64,000 nucleotides of DNA from RGIG3178 sp942492795 (GTDB taxonomy: Bacteria; Bacillota; Clostridia; Christensenellales; QAND01), in the NCBI GenBank assembly GCA_942492795.1, contig OW818639.1, positions 1,488,001-1,552,000 on the forward strand, read 5' to 3'. This document shows, one piece after another, positions 1 to 8,434 of the stretch. Numbering within the stretch: the stretch's first letter is position 1; every line of letters starts with the position of its first letter. The notes under the pieces are model-generated. The model searched no databases. It was not told the origin of the DNA and worked only from the letters and a program-made list of their open reading frames with translations. Position numbers and translations under genes: made by a program.

Positions 1-108
1 GATATTTGATGACAATAATTATCGATGTACGAAATGAACCCAATACACTTATTATACAGCATGAAATTGAATGAAGATTAACAATGATATTTGACGCTTT
101 ATGACTTG

Positions 109-159
109 TTGCGGGCTCATAACCCGGAGTCGTGTGGTTCAAATCCCACCCCCGCTCCA
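109..159 (+). pseudogene. 3' fragment of initiator tRNA-Met (CAU)
   Basis: The stretch contains an anticodon arm with stem CGGG/CCCG and loop CTCATAA (anticodon CAT at 117-119), followed by a variable region, a T-loop-like TTCAAAT and a 3' end CCCGCTCCA, in the layout of bacterial tRNA-fMet. The upstream 5' acceptor strand and D-arm are absent; the sequence before 109 is AT-rich and has no D-arm. The T-stem pairs badly unless one base is bulged. It is therefore a fragment and not a working tRNA. tRNA 3' halves are classic integrase attachment cores, so this may be an att scar; that is inference. Confidence 0.6.
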
Positions 160-187
160 ACGTCGGAGCAAATTGCGCTCCACAACG

Positions 188-215
188 GAATTCCCAGTCG
201 AAAGACTGGGAATTC
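188..215 (+). other. Perfect 12-bp hairpin after the tRNA fragment
   Basis: GAATTCCCAGTC and GACTGGGAATTC form a perfect 12-bp stem closed by a GAAA loop. No T-run follows on either strand, so it is recorded as an RNA hairpin and not a canonical terminator. It lies 29 bases past the tRNA fragment and could have served as a tRNA processing or termination structure. Confidence 0.6.
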
Positions 216-375
216 TTCGGTTCGCTTCATTGCTTCTCATTTCCCCACAAAGTCAATCGGACTTTGAGGGAGCCCCCAGAGCCTTTGCAGCTCTTTACAT
301 GGCGGCGTAACGCAGCGATCTTGAGTAATCGGTTCATACCCGGCCTGTTATCCGTTCTAAGCGGATCGCCGCTAC

Positions 376-412
376 CAAAAAAGAAGTCCTCGCAAGAGGG
401 TTTCTTTTGTTA
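376..412 (+). terminator. Rho-independent terminator
   Basis: AAGAAGTCCTC and GAGGGTTTCTT pair around a GCAA loop, flanked by an A-run on the left and TTTT on the right, so it could act on both strands. No intact gene lies directly upstream, which fits a decayed region. Confidence 0.65.
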
Positions 413-518
413 TTGTGAAAGATAAAGAAGATTGTTTTAAAACTGTATCGTGGTATACTATTATAAAGTAAAGCGAATGGAATTCTGGTTTAGGGAAAAT
501 TCGAGGATGATGAGTTAA

Positions 519-620
519 ACAAAAGAACCGCCCCTGTGTTTCGTAGATCCAAATGGACTTAATGGTTTAATGAATTCAATGAATATCGACTTTGAATATA
601 TGAACGCAAACTTCAACTAA
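519..620 (+). pseudogene. C-terminal scrap of an RHS-like or polymorphic-toxin protein
   Basis: A 33-codon open stretch with no start codon runs from just after an in-frame stop to a TAA. It contains C-F-V-D-P-N-G-L near its beginning; the V-D-P-N-G-L signature is typical of the end of RHS/YD-repeat cores, where variable toxin tails begin. The rest (N-I-D-F-E-Y-M-N) is unrecognised. Only the tail remains, so the gene is a remnant. The small membrane protein that follows would sit where an immunity gene is expected. Assignment rests on one short motif and is tentative. Confidence 0.35.
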
Positions 621-632
621 GAAGGTGTGAAT

Positions 633-803
633 ATGTTATATAAGATAACATTAAGCATATTGATATTTGTAGTAGCAAATATTGGTGCGTATATTAATAA
701 TAAGTACTTTCTGAAGTTTAAAGCCAAAGATGTACAGGACCAAATGATAATAGCTAATATTGTCGCTTTAATTATAGTAATATTTGGGTTTTGGGTTAAG
801 TAG
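633..803 (+). CDS. Small two-helix membrane protein, possible immunity protein
   Basis: A 56-residue protein starting at an ATG preceded by GAAGGTG 6 bases upstream. It has two hydrophobic segments (about residues 4-20 and 40-54) separated by a charged loop with several lysines, so it is likely an inner-membrane hairpin. No known family is recognised. It begins 12 bases after the stop of the RHS-like scrap, the usual place for a toxin's immunity gene, and its composition is as AT-rich as its neighbours. A cognate toxin activity is not visible, so the immunity role is inference from position. Confidence 0.45.
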   Translation: MLYKITLSILIFVVANIGAYINNKYFLKFKAKDVQDQMIIANIVALIIVIFGFWVK

Positions 804-821
804 GAGGTATGTGGGGACGGC

Positions 822-1448
822 TTGCAGTGCAAATCCAAAACAGGGCAGGGTTCAGAACGGCACCCCTATGTTTGTAAACGGTTGATGAATAATGGCGTTC
901 TCTATTCAACAAGTGCCAAAGGTACACTAGGGTACAACACGGAGACGGTAACCGTGTACCACGTGGGTTTGACTTACCAACAAAAGAAAGAAGATTATAA
1001 AAGCCGGGACTATGCTATATACGATATAGCATCAACGCAACAAGAAGCTGATCAAAATACCTCGTCCGATCTTTCAAAAAAATATATGATGGATCAATGG
1101 GTGGATTATTACTATGGTACGGCAACTATAGAGGGGGCCAATGGACTATTGTCACAATGGTTTCCTAAATGGAAATTGGCAAATGAATTCAATGAAGCAG
1201 TTAATGGACACAAGAGTATACTGGGTGGTTTAAAAAATCCAATAATAAAAAATGAAGGTCTCGGGTTGTCCGAATATTGGGTCGAACCGGGTGATGTTTT
1301 AAAAACAAAGGGTTTTTGGGCAATGAAGTCTATGAATGGTAGAACTTCTGAATTGGTATTCGTAGGTTTTAATCAAGTTGTGCATAGTGACAATAGTATG
1401 GATGATAGGATTTACGGGAGAGAGTGGTCATTAATTGATTATGAGTAA
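822..1448 (+). pseudogene. Hypothetical protein fragment without a clear start
   Basis: An open frame of up to 208 codons. The ATG at 822 has no ribosome site at a proper distance; the strong AGGAGGT at 803-809 leads into a different frame that stops after 23 codons. A third frame just upstream reads N-G-T-P-M-F-V-N-G and then stops, suggesting a frame disruption near 870-880. The body is polar, rich in Tyr, Asn, Gly and Lys, with no membrane segment and no family I recognise. It could be the toxic tail of a polymorphic secreted protein or simply a decayed gene. Confidence 0.4.
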
Positions 1449-1473
1449 GCAGTATACATAAAGGAGTAAAAAG

Positions 1474-2670
1474 ATGAAAAAGGTTGCAATCTTATTGGCA
1501 GTGCTGACTATTGCCGTTTTAATATCCGGTTGCGGCGGCACATATGACAGCCTGAAAAGTTTTAAAGTGGATGGATATATTGAAGCTCCTGCGAATATAT
1601 TCAGCACTTCCTCCACGAAACAAAATCTCGATAACACGTTGATGTATGTAGATGGAAAGGTGACAAAAATAGTTGATAGCTTCAGTAATACCCCTACTCC
1701 TGCATACTACGTTGAAACATCAAATGGGCAAATTGTTTTTCTAATAACCGAATATACTAATCACTGGAAGGATATCAAAGTTGGTGACAACATCAGAACG
1801 TATTTCTTATATGCTGGGATATTAGAGCAAGCAGTTACTGGATTTTATATAGATTGTATAGACCCGAAAAACATTCCTACTGTAATTCCAAACGATTTAT
1901 TATTGGCAAAAGCCAAATATTCAAAACCGGTAACAGAGCCAACACAGGTTCCTAAGTATGTTCAAGATATCTATAACAGTTTTGATAGGGTTCTTGCGAT
2001 GGGGAATTTTTCTATATCTCTTGAGAAAGGAAGTTTAAGAAAGACTAACGATATAGGGAATTACGCGTTCGCTGTATCTAATGAGAGGTATTTCAATTCA
2101 ATTGTTTTTTTAAGCAATGGAAGTGCAACAAGAAATGCTTTTTATACAGAAAGCGTTATTAGAAGTAATAGAGGAAGAGCTGAGGAATTGATAACTCTTT
2201 TTCTAATGGCAACCGAACCAAATCAAGACAGAGATAGTGTAATACCAAAAGTAAAAGATATAGCAGATTCTTATCGGACTGAAGCACCCAGTAACGTTAT
2301 TCTGAGCGGTGATTATTATGTATTTATTGCATCAAATATGCAAAAAGAGATAACAGCAGTGCATAAAGATGAAATGTTTTTAATTGATAAGACTAAATAT
2401 GTAGAATTTGATTTTGAAAAAATAGTACTTAATCAGTCTGTATTCGTTTATGGAACGGTTATGAATATTAAGTCAGACTGGAATGGCATTCTTGGTACAA
2501 ACTATGTCGTTACTTTAATAAGTAACAATGGTAAAGAGTATTCGTTAAAATATAATTTTGATGATTTCCCAATGGGAATGAAAGTAGGAGATAAATACAC
2601 GGCATATGGGATTGTAAGTAAGAACGAAAATGGAAAGGTGACAATTAAGCTTGAAAAAGTAGTGATCTGA
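1474..2670 (+). CDS. Lipoprotein with two OB-fold-like segments
   Basis: A 398-residue predicted lipoprotein. It has a lysine-starting signal peptide with lipobox I-S-G-C, the Cys at residue 20, so it should be membrane-anchored on the outer face. AAGGAG lies 7 bases before the ATG. Two segments look like beta-rich OB-type domains: about residues 45-115 (Y-V-D-G-K-V-T-K-I ... V-G-D-N-I) and about 320-395 (V-F-V-Y-G-T-V-M-N-I ... V-G-D-K-Y), the latter aligning by eye with the former, which suggests a duplication. The middle part is unrecognised. It is AT-rich like the surrounding left-end region. The function is unknown. Confidence 0.7.
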   Translation: MKKVAILLAVLTIAVLISGCGGTYDSLKSFKVDGYIEAPANIFSTSSTKQNLDNTLMYVDGKVTKIVDSFSNTPTPAYYVETSNGQIVFLITEYTNHWKDIKVGDNIRTYFLYAGILEQAVTGFYIDCIDPKNIPTVIPNDLLLAKAKYSKPVTEPTQVPKYVQDIYNSFDRVLAMGNFSISLEKGSLRKTNDIGNYAFAVSNERYFNSIVFLSNGSATRNAFYTESVIRSNRGRAEELITLFLMATEPNQDRDSVIPKVKDIADSYRTEAPSNVILSGDYYVFIASNMQKEITAVHKDEMFLIDKTKYVEFDFEKIVLNQSVFVYGTVMNIKSDWNGILGTNYVVTLISNNGKEYSLKYNFDDFPMGMKVGDKYTAYGIVSKNENGKVTIKLEKVVI

Positions 2671-3116
2671 ACCAAAAAAAGTTGAAAATATACTGGACGT
2701 CAGAGGTCGGGCAAAAAATCCTAAGCACGATTAAGCCCAAAGACATAAATGGAGACATTGCGTTTTTGAACACTGCATTGACCGAGCGGATTTCCACATA
2801 TTCTGATACTTTATCGAAGTTTCTATATCAAACCGCAGATACCAAACGTACCAACAAAGACAACAAGTGTTCAATTTTGGTTGCCTTCAGCCCACTACAA
2901 TTTCGGTTGTGGTTTTTTTTATTGTTACTATTTTGTCCGTTTGCTTAAAGGCGAGAAGATTGTTCGTCGTTTAAAAATGCATATGGCATTGGGAAGACAA
3001 AAGGACTATACAGTTTATGAACAAAGTTTCAAGCAATGCTGGGCCTCCGCGCCGCCTCTGATCGCTGCGATATTTCACACCAAGCTTTTGGATTTCCTTT
3101 TATTTATAAAAGACAA
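2671..3116. other. Gene-poor AT-rich gap with decayed frames
   Basis: Between the lipoprotein and the dnaK promoter there are only short overlapping open frames on the + strand (2682-2948 and 2881-3120). Neither has a ribosome site, and their translations end in low-complexity hydrophobic runs. I see no RNA gene or repeat here. It may be the right-hand part of the scarred left-end region. Confidence 0.5.
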
Positions 3117-3145
3117 TTGACAGAGTATTTGAATAGGACTAAAAT
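3117..3145 (+). promoter_or_regulatory. SigA-type promoter for the dnaK operon
   Basis: TTGACA at 3117-3122, a 17-base spacer and TAAAAT at 3140-3145. This is a near-consensus housekeeping promoter about 170 bases before the dnaK start. No CIRCE inverted repeat is seen between it and dnaK, so HrcA control is not apparent. Confidence 0.7.
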
Positions 3146-3313
3146 ATAGTTAGAACAATAATTGAAACAATAGTAAGTATATATGTTTGCCAAATATGGC
3201 AATTGTCGATGCCATCCTCTGTTTGGCGGGTATGGCTCCAATGAAAAGGGACACTACAAGTTCTTGATATCCGAGAACTGACCCGAAAAATATTTATGAA
3301 AGGAGAAAAGACA

Positions 3314-5197
3314 ATGGGAAGAACAGTCGGTATTGATTTGGGCACAACGAATTCTGTGGTCGCGATCATGGAAGGTGGTTCGCCTACTGTAATTGTGAAC
3401 TCGGAAGGCGGAAGGACAACGCCTTCGGTTGTTGCTTTCAAAGACAACGGGGAAATCCTGGTAGGGCAAATCGCACGAAGGCAAGCGGTCCTGAATCCGG
3501 AGAAAACCCTTTATTCGGTAAAACGTTTTATTGGAAGACGCTTTTCCGAGGTTGTCGATGAGCGTAAGCTGGTCCCCTATAAGGTCGTGCAGGGTTCAAA
3601 TGATACTGTGAGGTTTGATATCGGCGGTAAGCTTTACGCACCGGAAGAAATCTCAGCGAATGTTTTGAAGAAACTGGTGGAGGATGCTTCCAAGTATCTG
3701 GGCGAGAAAATAACCGACGCAGTCATTACGGTACCCGCCTATTTTAACGATGCACAACGCCAGGCTACCAAAGATGCCGGAAAGATTGCGGGGCTGAATG
3801 TCCTGCGTATTATCAATGAGCCAACCGCGGCCTCGCTGGCCTACGGAATGGATAAAAAGAAAAATGAAACCATCCTTGTTTTCGACTTGGGAGGAGGAAC
3901 TTTTGATGTTTCCATTTTGGACGTTGGCGAAGGTGTATTTGAAGTAAAAGCTACCAACGGAGACACACACCTGGGCGGAGACAACTTTGATAAAGCCATC
4001 GTGGATTGGCTGGCGGATGAATTTAAAAAGGACAACGGAATTGATTTGCGCCAAGATAGACAAGCGCTTCAGCGCCTCACAGAGGAAGCTGAAAAAGCCA
4101 AAATCGAGCTTTCCAGTGCGCTGGAGACACAAATCAGCATACCTTTCATTACAGCTGATGCTACCGGCCCCAAACATTTAAGCATAAAGCTAAGTAGGGC
4201 AAAGTTTGACGATCTGACCCATAGCTTGGTGGAGCGATGCCGTCAACCGGTTCTGAATGCTCTTGCAGATGCCAAGCTTACAGAAAAGGATCTTGACGAG
4301 GTAATACTCGTCGGCGGATCGACCAGGATGCCCTCGGTTCAAAAGCTGGTTCGTGACCTGACTGGCGGGCGCGCGCCGAATCAAAGTGTGAATCCCGATG
4401 AAGTTGTTGCTGTAGGCGCGGCAATTCAGGCGAGTGTGCTCACCGGAGAGACGAAAGATATCCTGTTGCTGGACGTAACACCGCTCTCCTTGGGTGTTGA
4501 GACGATGGGCGGTATTGTGGCAAGAATCATCGAGCGCAATACGACAATCCCTGTAAGGAAGAGCCAAGTGTTCTCTACAGCAGATGACAATCAGTCGGCT
4601 GTTGACATTCATGTCGTGCAGGGGGAAAGAGAACTTGTCAAAGACAATCGAACGCTCGGACAGTTCAGGTTGGACGGCATTCCGCCAGCGCGAAGAGGTA
4701 TACCGCAAATCGAAGTCACTTTTGATATTGACGCCAACGGAATATTGAAGGTGACCGCCCAAGACAAAGCGACCAACAAGGAACAGAATGTCACCATTTC
4801 CGGAAGTACAAGTCTTGATAAATCGGAAATCGACCGGATGGTTCGCGACGCAGAAGCGCATGTCAGTGAGGATAAGCAGCGACGTCAGGAAGTGGAAGTT
4901 AAAAACGAAACAGACGCGGCAATCTATCAGGTTCAACGGCAATTGAGTGAAGCCGGGGACAAACTTCCCGGTCATGAGAAAAGCCGGATGGAGCAGCTTG
5001 TGGCCGATGCGAGGAAAGCGCTTGGTGAGAATGCGCCTGTCGAACGGCTCAGGGCGCTTACCAGTGATCTGATGCAGGCGATCAACATGTTCCATACAAG
5101 TCAGGGACCGACGCATCAGGCTTCCGGCGGACAGGCATCAGGGAATGCGCCGGATTCGGATGACGTCATTGATGCAGAGTATACGGAAGAAAGATAA
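3314..5197 (+). CDS. dnaK: Hsp70 chaperone DnaK
   Basis: ATP-dependent cytoplasmic chaperone that binds exposed hydrophobic segments and works with a J-protein. The start chosen is the ATG of M-G-R-T-V-G-I-D, because AGGAG lies 8 bases upstream; an ATG 18 bases earlier would overlap that site. The nucleotide-binding domain covers about residues 1-380 (I-D-L-G-T-T-N near 7, N-E-P-T-A-A near 168, L-V-G-G-S-T-R near 331), the linker is D-V-T-P-L-S-L near 386, and substrate-binding and lid domains follow. The tail is acidic. At 627 residues it has family length. It is followed by a J-protein and a CbpM-like gene and not by grpE/hrcA, so it may be a second, specialised Hsp70 set. Confidence 0.95.
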   Translation: MGRTVGIDLGTTNSVVAIMEGGSPTVIVNSEGGRTTPSVVAFKDNGEILVGQIARRQAVLNPEKTLYSVKRFIGRRFSEVVDERKLVPYKVVQGSNDTVRFDIGGKLYAPEEISANVLKKLVEDASKYLGEKITDAVITVPAYFNDAQRQATKDAGKIAGLNVLRIINEPTAASLAYGMDKKKNETILVFDLGGGTFDVSILDVGEGVFEVKATNGDTHLGGDNFDKAIVDWLADEFKKDNGIDLRQDRQALQRLTEEAEKAKIELSSALETQISIPFITADATGPKHLSIKLSRAKFDDLTHSLVERCRQPVLNALADAKLTEKDLDEVILVGGSTRMPSVQKLVRDLTGGRAPNQSVNPDEVVAVGAAIQASVLTGETKDILLLDVTPLSLGVETMGGIVARIIERNTTIPVRKSQVFSTADDNQSAVDIHVVQGERELVKDNRTLGQFRLDGIPPARRGIPQIEVTFDIDANGILKVTAQDKATNKEQNVTISGSTSLDKSEIDRMVRDAEAHVSEDKQRRQEVEVKNETDAAIYQVQRQLSEAGDKLPGHEKSRMEQLVADARKALGENAPVERLRALTSDLMQAINMFHTSQGPTHQASGGQASGNAPDSDDVIDAEYTEER

Positions 5198-5216
5198 AAA
5201 AGGTCCTAAAAGCATC

Positions 5217-5257
5217 CGGGATGCCGTTGTGCGGGGTAAGCGCCATCAGGCATCCCG
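5217..5257 (+). other. Intergenic stem-loop between dnaK and the J-protein gene
   Basis: CGGGATGCC at 5217-5225 and GGCATCCCG at 5249-5257 are perfect inverted repeats with a 23-base loop, followed by AGTTTTG. It could be an attenuator or an mRNA stability element limiting read-through from dnaK into the J-protein gene; the T-run is weak for a full terminator. Confidence 0.5.
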
Positions 5258-5281
5258 AGTTTTGTATGAAGAGTTGATGAG

Positions 5282-6286
5282 ATGGCTACGACTTTCAAAG
5301 ATTACTATAAGACTCTGGGAGTAGAACGCAAAGCAACGCAGGATGAGATTAAAGCAGCTTATCGTAAAGCTGCTCGGAAATATCATCCTGATCTTGCTGC
5401 AAAGAACGAAAAGGCTGTTGCGGAAGAAAAGTTTAAAGAAATCAACGAAGCGAATGAAGTGTTAAGCGATCCCGAGAAGCGTGCCAAATATGATCAATAC
5501 GGCGAGAACTGGCGCGATGGGCAGCAATGGCAACCACCGCCTGATGCAAGCGGATACCAGAACAACGCGTGGAGCGGAACCAACGAGCAAGGTTTCAGCG
5601 ATTTCTTCGAAAGTTTGTTCGGAAGATCAGGTTTTGGCGGATTTTCCGAGGGGTTTGGGCAACAAGGGAGTCGGCAGCGGAAACAGAGAGGTCAAGATCT
5701 TGAAGCGGAAATCCAATTGCGCTTAGAAGAAGCCTACCATGGCGGACAAAAAACCCTCCAGTTTTCGGTTCGGGAACTGTGCAACACATGCAACGGTATA
5801 GGCACAACCGGTCAAAAAATATGCCAAAACTGCGGGGGTACAGGATATAAGAACGCCGTTAAAACGTTGGATGTTAAAGTCCCCAAAGGAGTCAGGGATG
5901 GCTCCAAAATTCGTCTTCGTGGACAGGGCGGAGATGGAATCGGTGGTGGCGAACGCGGTGATTTACTGTTAATGGTCAAAATTCTTCCGCATCCGCATTT
6001 CACGTTAAAGGGACAGCATCTGGAAACGACGATAAAAATCAGGCCTGAACAAGCAGTGTTGGGTGCACAGGTTCCCGCTCCAACATTGGACGGTGATGTG
6101 ATAATCACTGTACCGCCGATGTCACATAACAATCAAATACTGCGGCTGCGCTCGAAAGGATGGCCCAACAACGATGGGAAGCGCGGGGATGAATATGTGA
6201 AGATTATGATAGACATCCCGCATTCCCTTAGCCAAGCAGAGCGGGAGATTTACCAACGTTTAGCGGAAGAGGGTCTAAAACCGTGA
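5282..6286 (+). CDS. DnaJ/CbpA-type co-chaperone with half a zinc finger
   Basis: A 334-residue J-protein that stimulates DnaK ATPase and delivers substrates. The J domain is residues 5-73 with H-P-D at 35-37, followed by a Gly/Phe-rich stretch to about 135. Instead of the four C-x-x-C-x-G-x-G repeats of DnaJ or none as in CbpA, only two are present near residues 165-190 (C-N-T-C-N-G and C-Q-N-C-G-G-T-G), enough for one zinc site. Two beta-rich C-terminal substrate domains follow. The ribosome site is weak (GAAGAGTTGATGAG). It shares bases with the next gene, so the two are translationally coupled. Confidence 0.9.
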   Translation: MATTFKDYYKTLGVERKATQDEIKAAYRKAARKYHPDLAAKNEKAVAEEKFKEINEANEVLSDPEKRAKYDQYGENWRDGQQWQPPPDASGYQNNAWSGTNEQGFSDFFESLFGRSGFGGFSEGFGQQGSRQRKQRGQDLEAEIQLRLEEAYHGGQKTLQFSVRELCNTCNGIGTTGQKICQNCGGTGYKNAVKTLDVKVPKGVRDGSKIRLRGQGGDGIGGGERGDLLLMVKILPHPHFTLKGQHLETTIKIRPEQAVLGAQVPAPTLDGDVIITVPPMSHNNQILRLRSKGWPNNDGKRGDEYVKIMIDIPHSLSQAEREIYQRLAEEGLKP

Positions 6287-6573
6287 TAAAATATTATATT
6301 CAGGTCTACCACGGCGGTGCAAAAGAGTCATTATCGCATGACAGCGTTAAGGTGGAAGATTTGCCTTATCAGCAGGCGCTTCTGGAGAGATTTGCCGCAC
6401 TAGGGGTTATTGACATTCAAGACGGCATGCTTCCCATGAATCAAATTGAGCGCGTTGCCAAGATTCTGCGCCTTCGTCAAACTCTTGGCGTGAATCTGCC
6501 GGGTGCTGAGATTATTTGCGCGCTTTTAGAGAGGCTTGAAGAATTGGAAAGAGAACTTGAAATCCTGAGATGA
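6283..6573 (+). CDS. CbpM-like chaperone modulator (MerR-type helix bundle)
   Basis: A 96-residue protein starting at a GTG that overlaps the TGA of the J-protein gene by three bases. The layout (a short beta part, then L-P-Y-Q-Q-A-L-L-E-R-F-A-A-L-G-V, then a MerR-like region I-E-R-V-A-K-I-L-R-L-R-Q-T-L-G-V-N and a C-terminal coiled coil L-E-E-L-E-R-E-L-E) matches the CbpM family, which binds the J domain of CbpA and inhibits it. Position directly after a CbpA-like gene supports this strongly. DNA binding is less likely than protein binding in this family. Confidence 0.8.
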   Translation: MIKYYIQVYHGGAKESLSHDSVKVEDLPYQQALLERFAALGVIDIQDGMLPMNQIERVAKILRLRQTLGVNLPGAEIICALLERLEELERELEILR

Positions 6574-6599
6574 TGTTGAATATAGGAATAGTACAACCT

Positions 6600-6615
6600 T
6601 TGTTGTGCACAACAA
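6600..6615. promoter_or_regulatory. Perfect 16-bp palindrome upstream of korA (Rex-like operator candidate)
   Basis: TTGTTGTGCACAACAA is a perfect palindrome 145 bases before korA. The half-site TTGTT...AACAA resembles sites of the NADH-sensing repressor Rex, though the usual Rex site is 18 bp, so the spacing here is 2 bp short. An operator role is inference. Confidence 0.4.
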
Positions 6616-6650
6616 TGTCAAAAGCAGATAGCTTGCAAACATGCCGATAG

Positions 6651-6712
6651 TTAAGGGAGAAAGCCCTTCGGATAGGCGTGTCGTCAGATGCTCGCTGTTG
6701 CAGAGAGTCTGA
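6651..6712 (+). other. Two stem-loops in the korA leader
   Basis: AAGGG/CCCTT (6653-6668) and a 10-bp stem with one mismatch, TCAGATGCTC/GAGAGTCTGA (6684-6712), lie in the 190-base space before korA. They suggest a structured 5' leader. I do not recognise a known riboswitch class, and there is no T-run after either stem. Confidence 0.4.
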
Positions 6713-6760
6713 TCCGATCAAAAGATTTTAGCATAGACAGACAGAAAAGAGGCGAAGCCG

Positions 6761-8434
6761 ATGTATAACATCCTCATTGGCGGTGCGGCCGGGCAGGGGA
6801 TCGACACGACAGCCGCTATACTCGAAAAGACTTTAAAGCGGTCGGGATACAATGTCTTTACCGTCCGTGATTTTATGTCAAGGATCAGAGGCGGGCATAA
6901 CTTTTCGCTCATACGGTTTGGAACCAAGAGCATTCTTTCCCACAGCTATAGTCTTGATGGCATCATTGCGCTCAACGAGGAGACCATTGATCTGCACAAA
7001 GACAAACTGAAAGAGGGCGGGTTTATCCTCTGCGACAGCAGCCTTCATGTAAGCGACCCGCGCTCGATCAAAATTGCGATGGATGAAATGGCGAAATCGC
7101 TCGGGAATCCGCGTGTATCCGGCAGTATTGCAATCGGCATCATCCTTAAACTCTTTAGCGAAAGCACTGAAAACATCGAGGATGTCTTTCGTACCATACT
7201 CGAAGATAAATATCTGGATATAAACCTAAAAGCAGTACGGGAAGGCTTTGACAGTGTACAGAACAGGTACCCGCATTTACAAGGGGATTCCGGCGCAAAG
7301 ATGATCTTATCAGGAAGCGACGCGATAGCCTTGGGAGCGATTGCGGCAGGGTTAAGATTCTACAGCGCATATCCGATGTCTCCCTCAACTTCTATTATGG
7401 TATATTTGGCGTCAAAGAGCCATGACACAGGCATTGTCGTCGAACAAGCGGAAGATGAAATTGCTGCCATCAATATGGCGATAGGCGCTTCCTACGCAGG
7501 CGCACGGGCGATGACGGGAACTTCGGGCGGAGGTTTTTCGCTGATGGTCGAAGCGCTTGGTCTCTCAGGCATGGCGGAAATACCACTGGTGGTGGTTAAC
7601 ATGCAAAGACCGGGGCCTTCAACCGGGCTTCCAACGCGAACGGAACAGGGTGACCTGAAATTCATGATCAATGCGGGGCATGGCGAATTCCCAAGGATGG
7701 TCATAGCACCCCGCAATCATACCGAAGCGTTTTATCAGACGATACGTGCTTTGAATATCGCCGAAAAATTCCAAATGCCCGTTATATTGTTAAGCGATCA
7801 GTATTTGGCGGATTCTTCCGCTACGATCGAACCGTTTGATGTAAGCAACATCGAAATCGTCAAGCCAATCGAAGAACAGGAGATTGGTGAATACCGGCGT
7901 TACCGCTATACCGAAAGCGGCATTTCACCGCGCTCTATTCCCGGAAAATCGAAGAACCTTGTTGCAATTGACAGCGACGAGCATGATGAATGGGGTAGAA
8001 TCACCGAATCTGCCGAAGTCCGCACGAGGATGATGGACAAGCGGATGAAGAAGCTTGAACTGCTGGCACACGAACTGCAGGAGCCGGAGTTTCTGGGGGT
8101 GGAACCTTTTGACACACTGCTGCTCGGCTGGGGATCCATGTACGGTCCGATTGCCGAAGCGCTGGATCTGTTGAACGGGGAATCAAGCAGGAAATATGCG
8201 GCGCTCGTCTTTGGAGATGTGTTCCCGTTGCCGCAGCATCTGCTCAACGAGAAAGCCAAAAATGCGCAACGGATCGTCAACGTCGAGCAAAATTCCACGG
8301 GACAGCTTGCGGGGCTTATCAGGGAACATACAGGCATTGCCTGTACGAGCAGCATTTTAAAATACGACGGGCGCCAGATAAGCGCTGCGGAGATAGCGGC
8401 TGCTGTTATAAAGGAGGCTCATCAAAATGGCTGA
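6761..8434 (+). CDS. korA: 2-oxoacid:ferredoxin oxidoreductase, fused gamma-alpha subunit (KorA)
   Basis: Oxidises a 2-oxoacid (2-oxoglutarate or a related acid) to its acyl-CoA with ferredoxin as acceptor, together with the next gene. Residues 1-180 are the gamma domain (I-G-G-A-A-G-Q-G-I-D near 5, R-I-R-G-G-H near 45) and residues from about 187 are the alpha domain (Y-P-M-S-P-S-T near 207, E-Q-A-E-D-E near 228, G-T-S-G-G-G-F near 255, R-P-G-P-S-T-G-L-P-T near 287). The 557-residue fused form is common in anaerobes. The stop overlaps korB by 8 bases. Exact substrate cannot be read from sequence. Confidence 0.9.
   Translation: MYNILIGGAAGQGIDTTAAILEKTLKRSGYNVFTVRDFMSRIRGGHNFSLIRFGTKSILSHSYSLDGIIALNEETIDLHKDKLKEGGFILCDSSLHVSDPRSIKIAMDEMAKSLGNPRVSGSIAIGIILKLFSESTENIEDVFRTILEDKYLDINLKAVREGFDSVQNRYPHLQGDSGAKMILSGSDAIALGAIAAGLRFYSAYPMSPSTSIMVYLASKSHDTGIVVEQAEDEIAAINMAIGASYAGARAMTGTSGGGFSLMVEALGLSGMAEIPLVVVNMQRPGPSTGLPTRTEQGDLKFMINAGHGEFPRMVIAPRNHTEAFYQTIRALNIAEKFQMPVILLSDQYLADSSATIEPFDVSNIEIVKPIEEQEIGEYRRYRYTESGISPRSIPGKSKNLVAIDSDEHDEWGRITESAEVRTRMMDKRMKKLELLAHELQEPEFLGVEPFDTLLLGWGSMYGPIAEALDLLNGESSRKYAALVFGDVFPLPQHLLNEKAKNAQRIVNVEQNSTGQLAGLIREHTGIACTSSILKYDGRQISAAEIAAAVIKEAHQNG

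Noticed and set aside
103..159. A complete tRNA-Met gene
   Set aside because: There is no 5' acceptor strand or D-arm upstream and the T-stem is imperfect; only the 3' part is present.
2682..3120. Two short open frames before the dnaK promoter
   Set aside because: No ribosome sites, low-complexity hydrophobic ends and no recognisable domains.
3146..3313. CIRCE element for HrcA control of dnaK
   Set aside because: No TTAGCACTC-N9-GAGTGCTAA-like repeat is seen.
4190..5116. Long antisense open frame in dnaK
   Set aside because: It lies within a highly conserved gene, has no ribosome site and an atypical composition.
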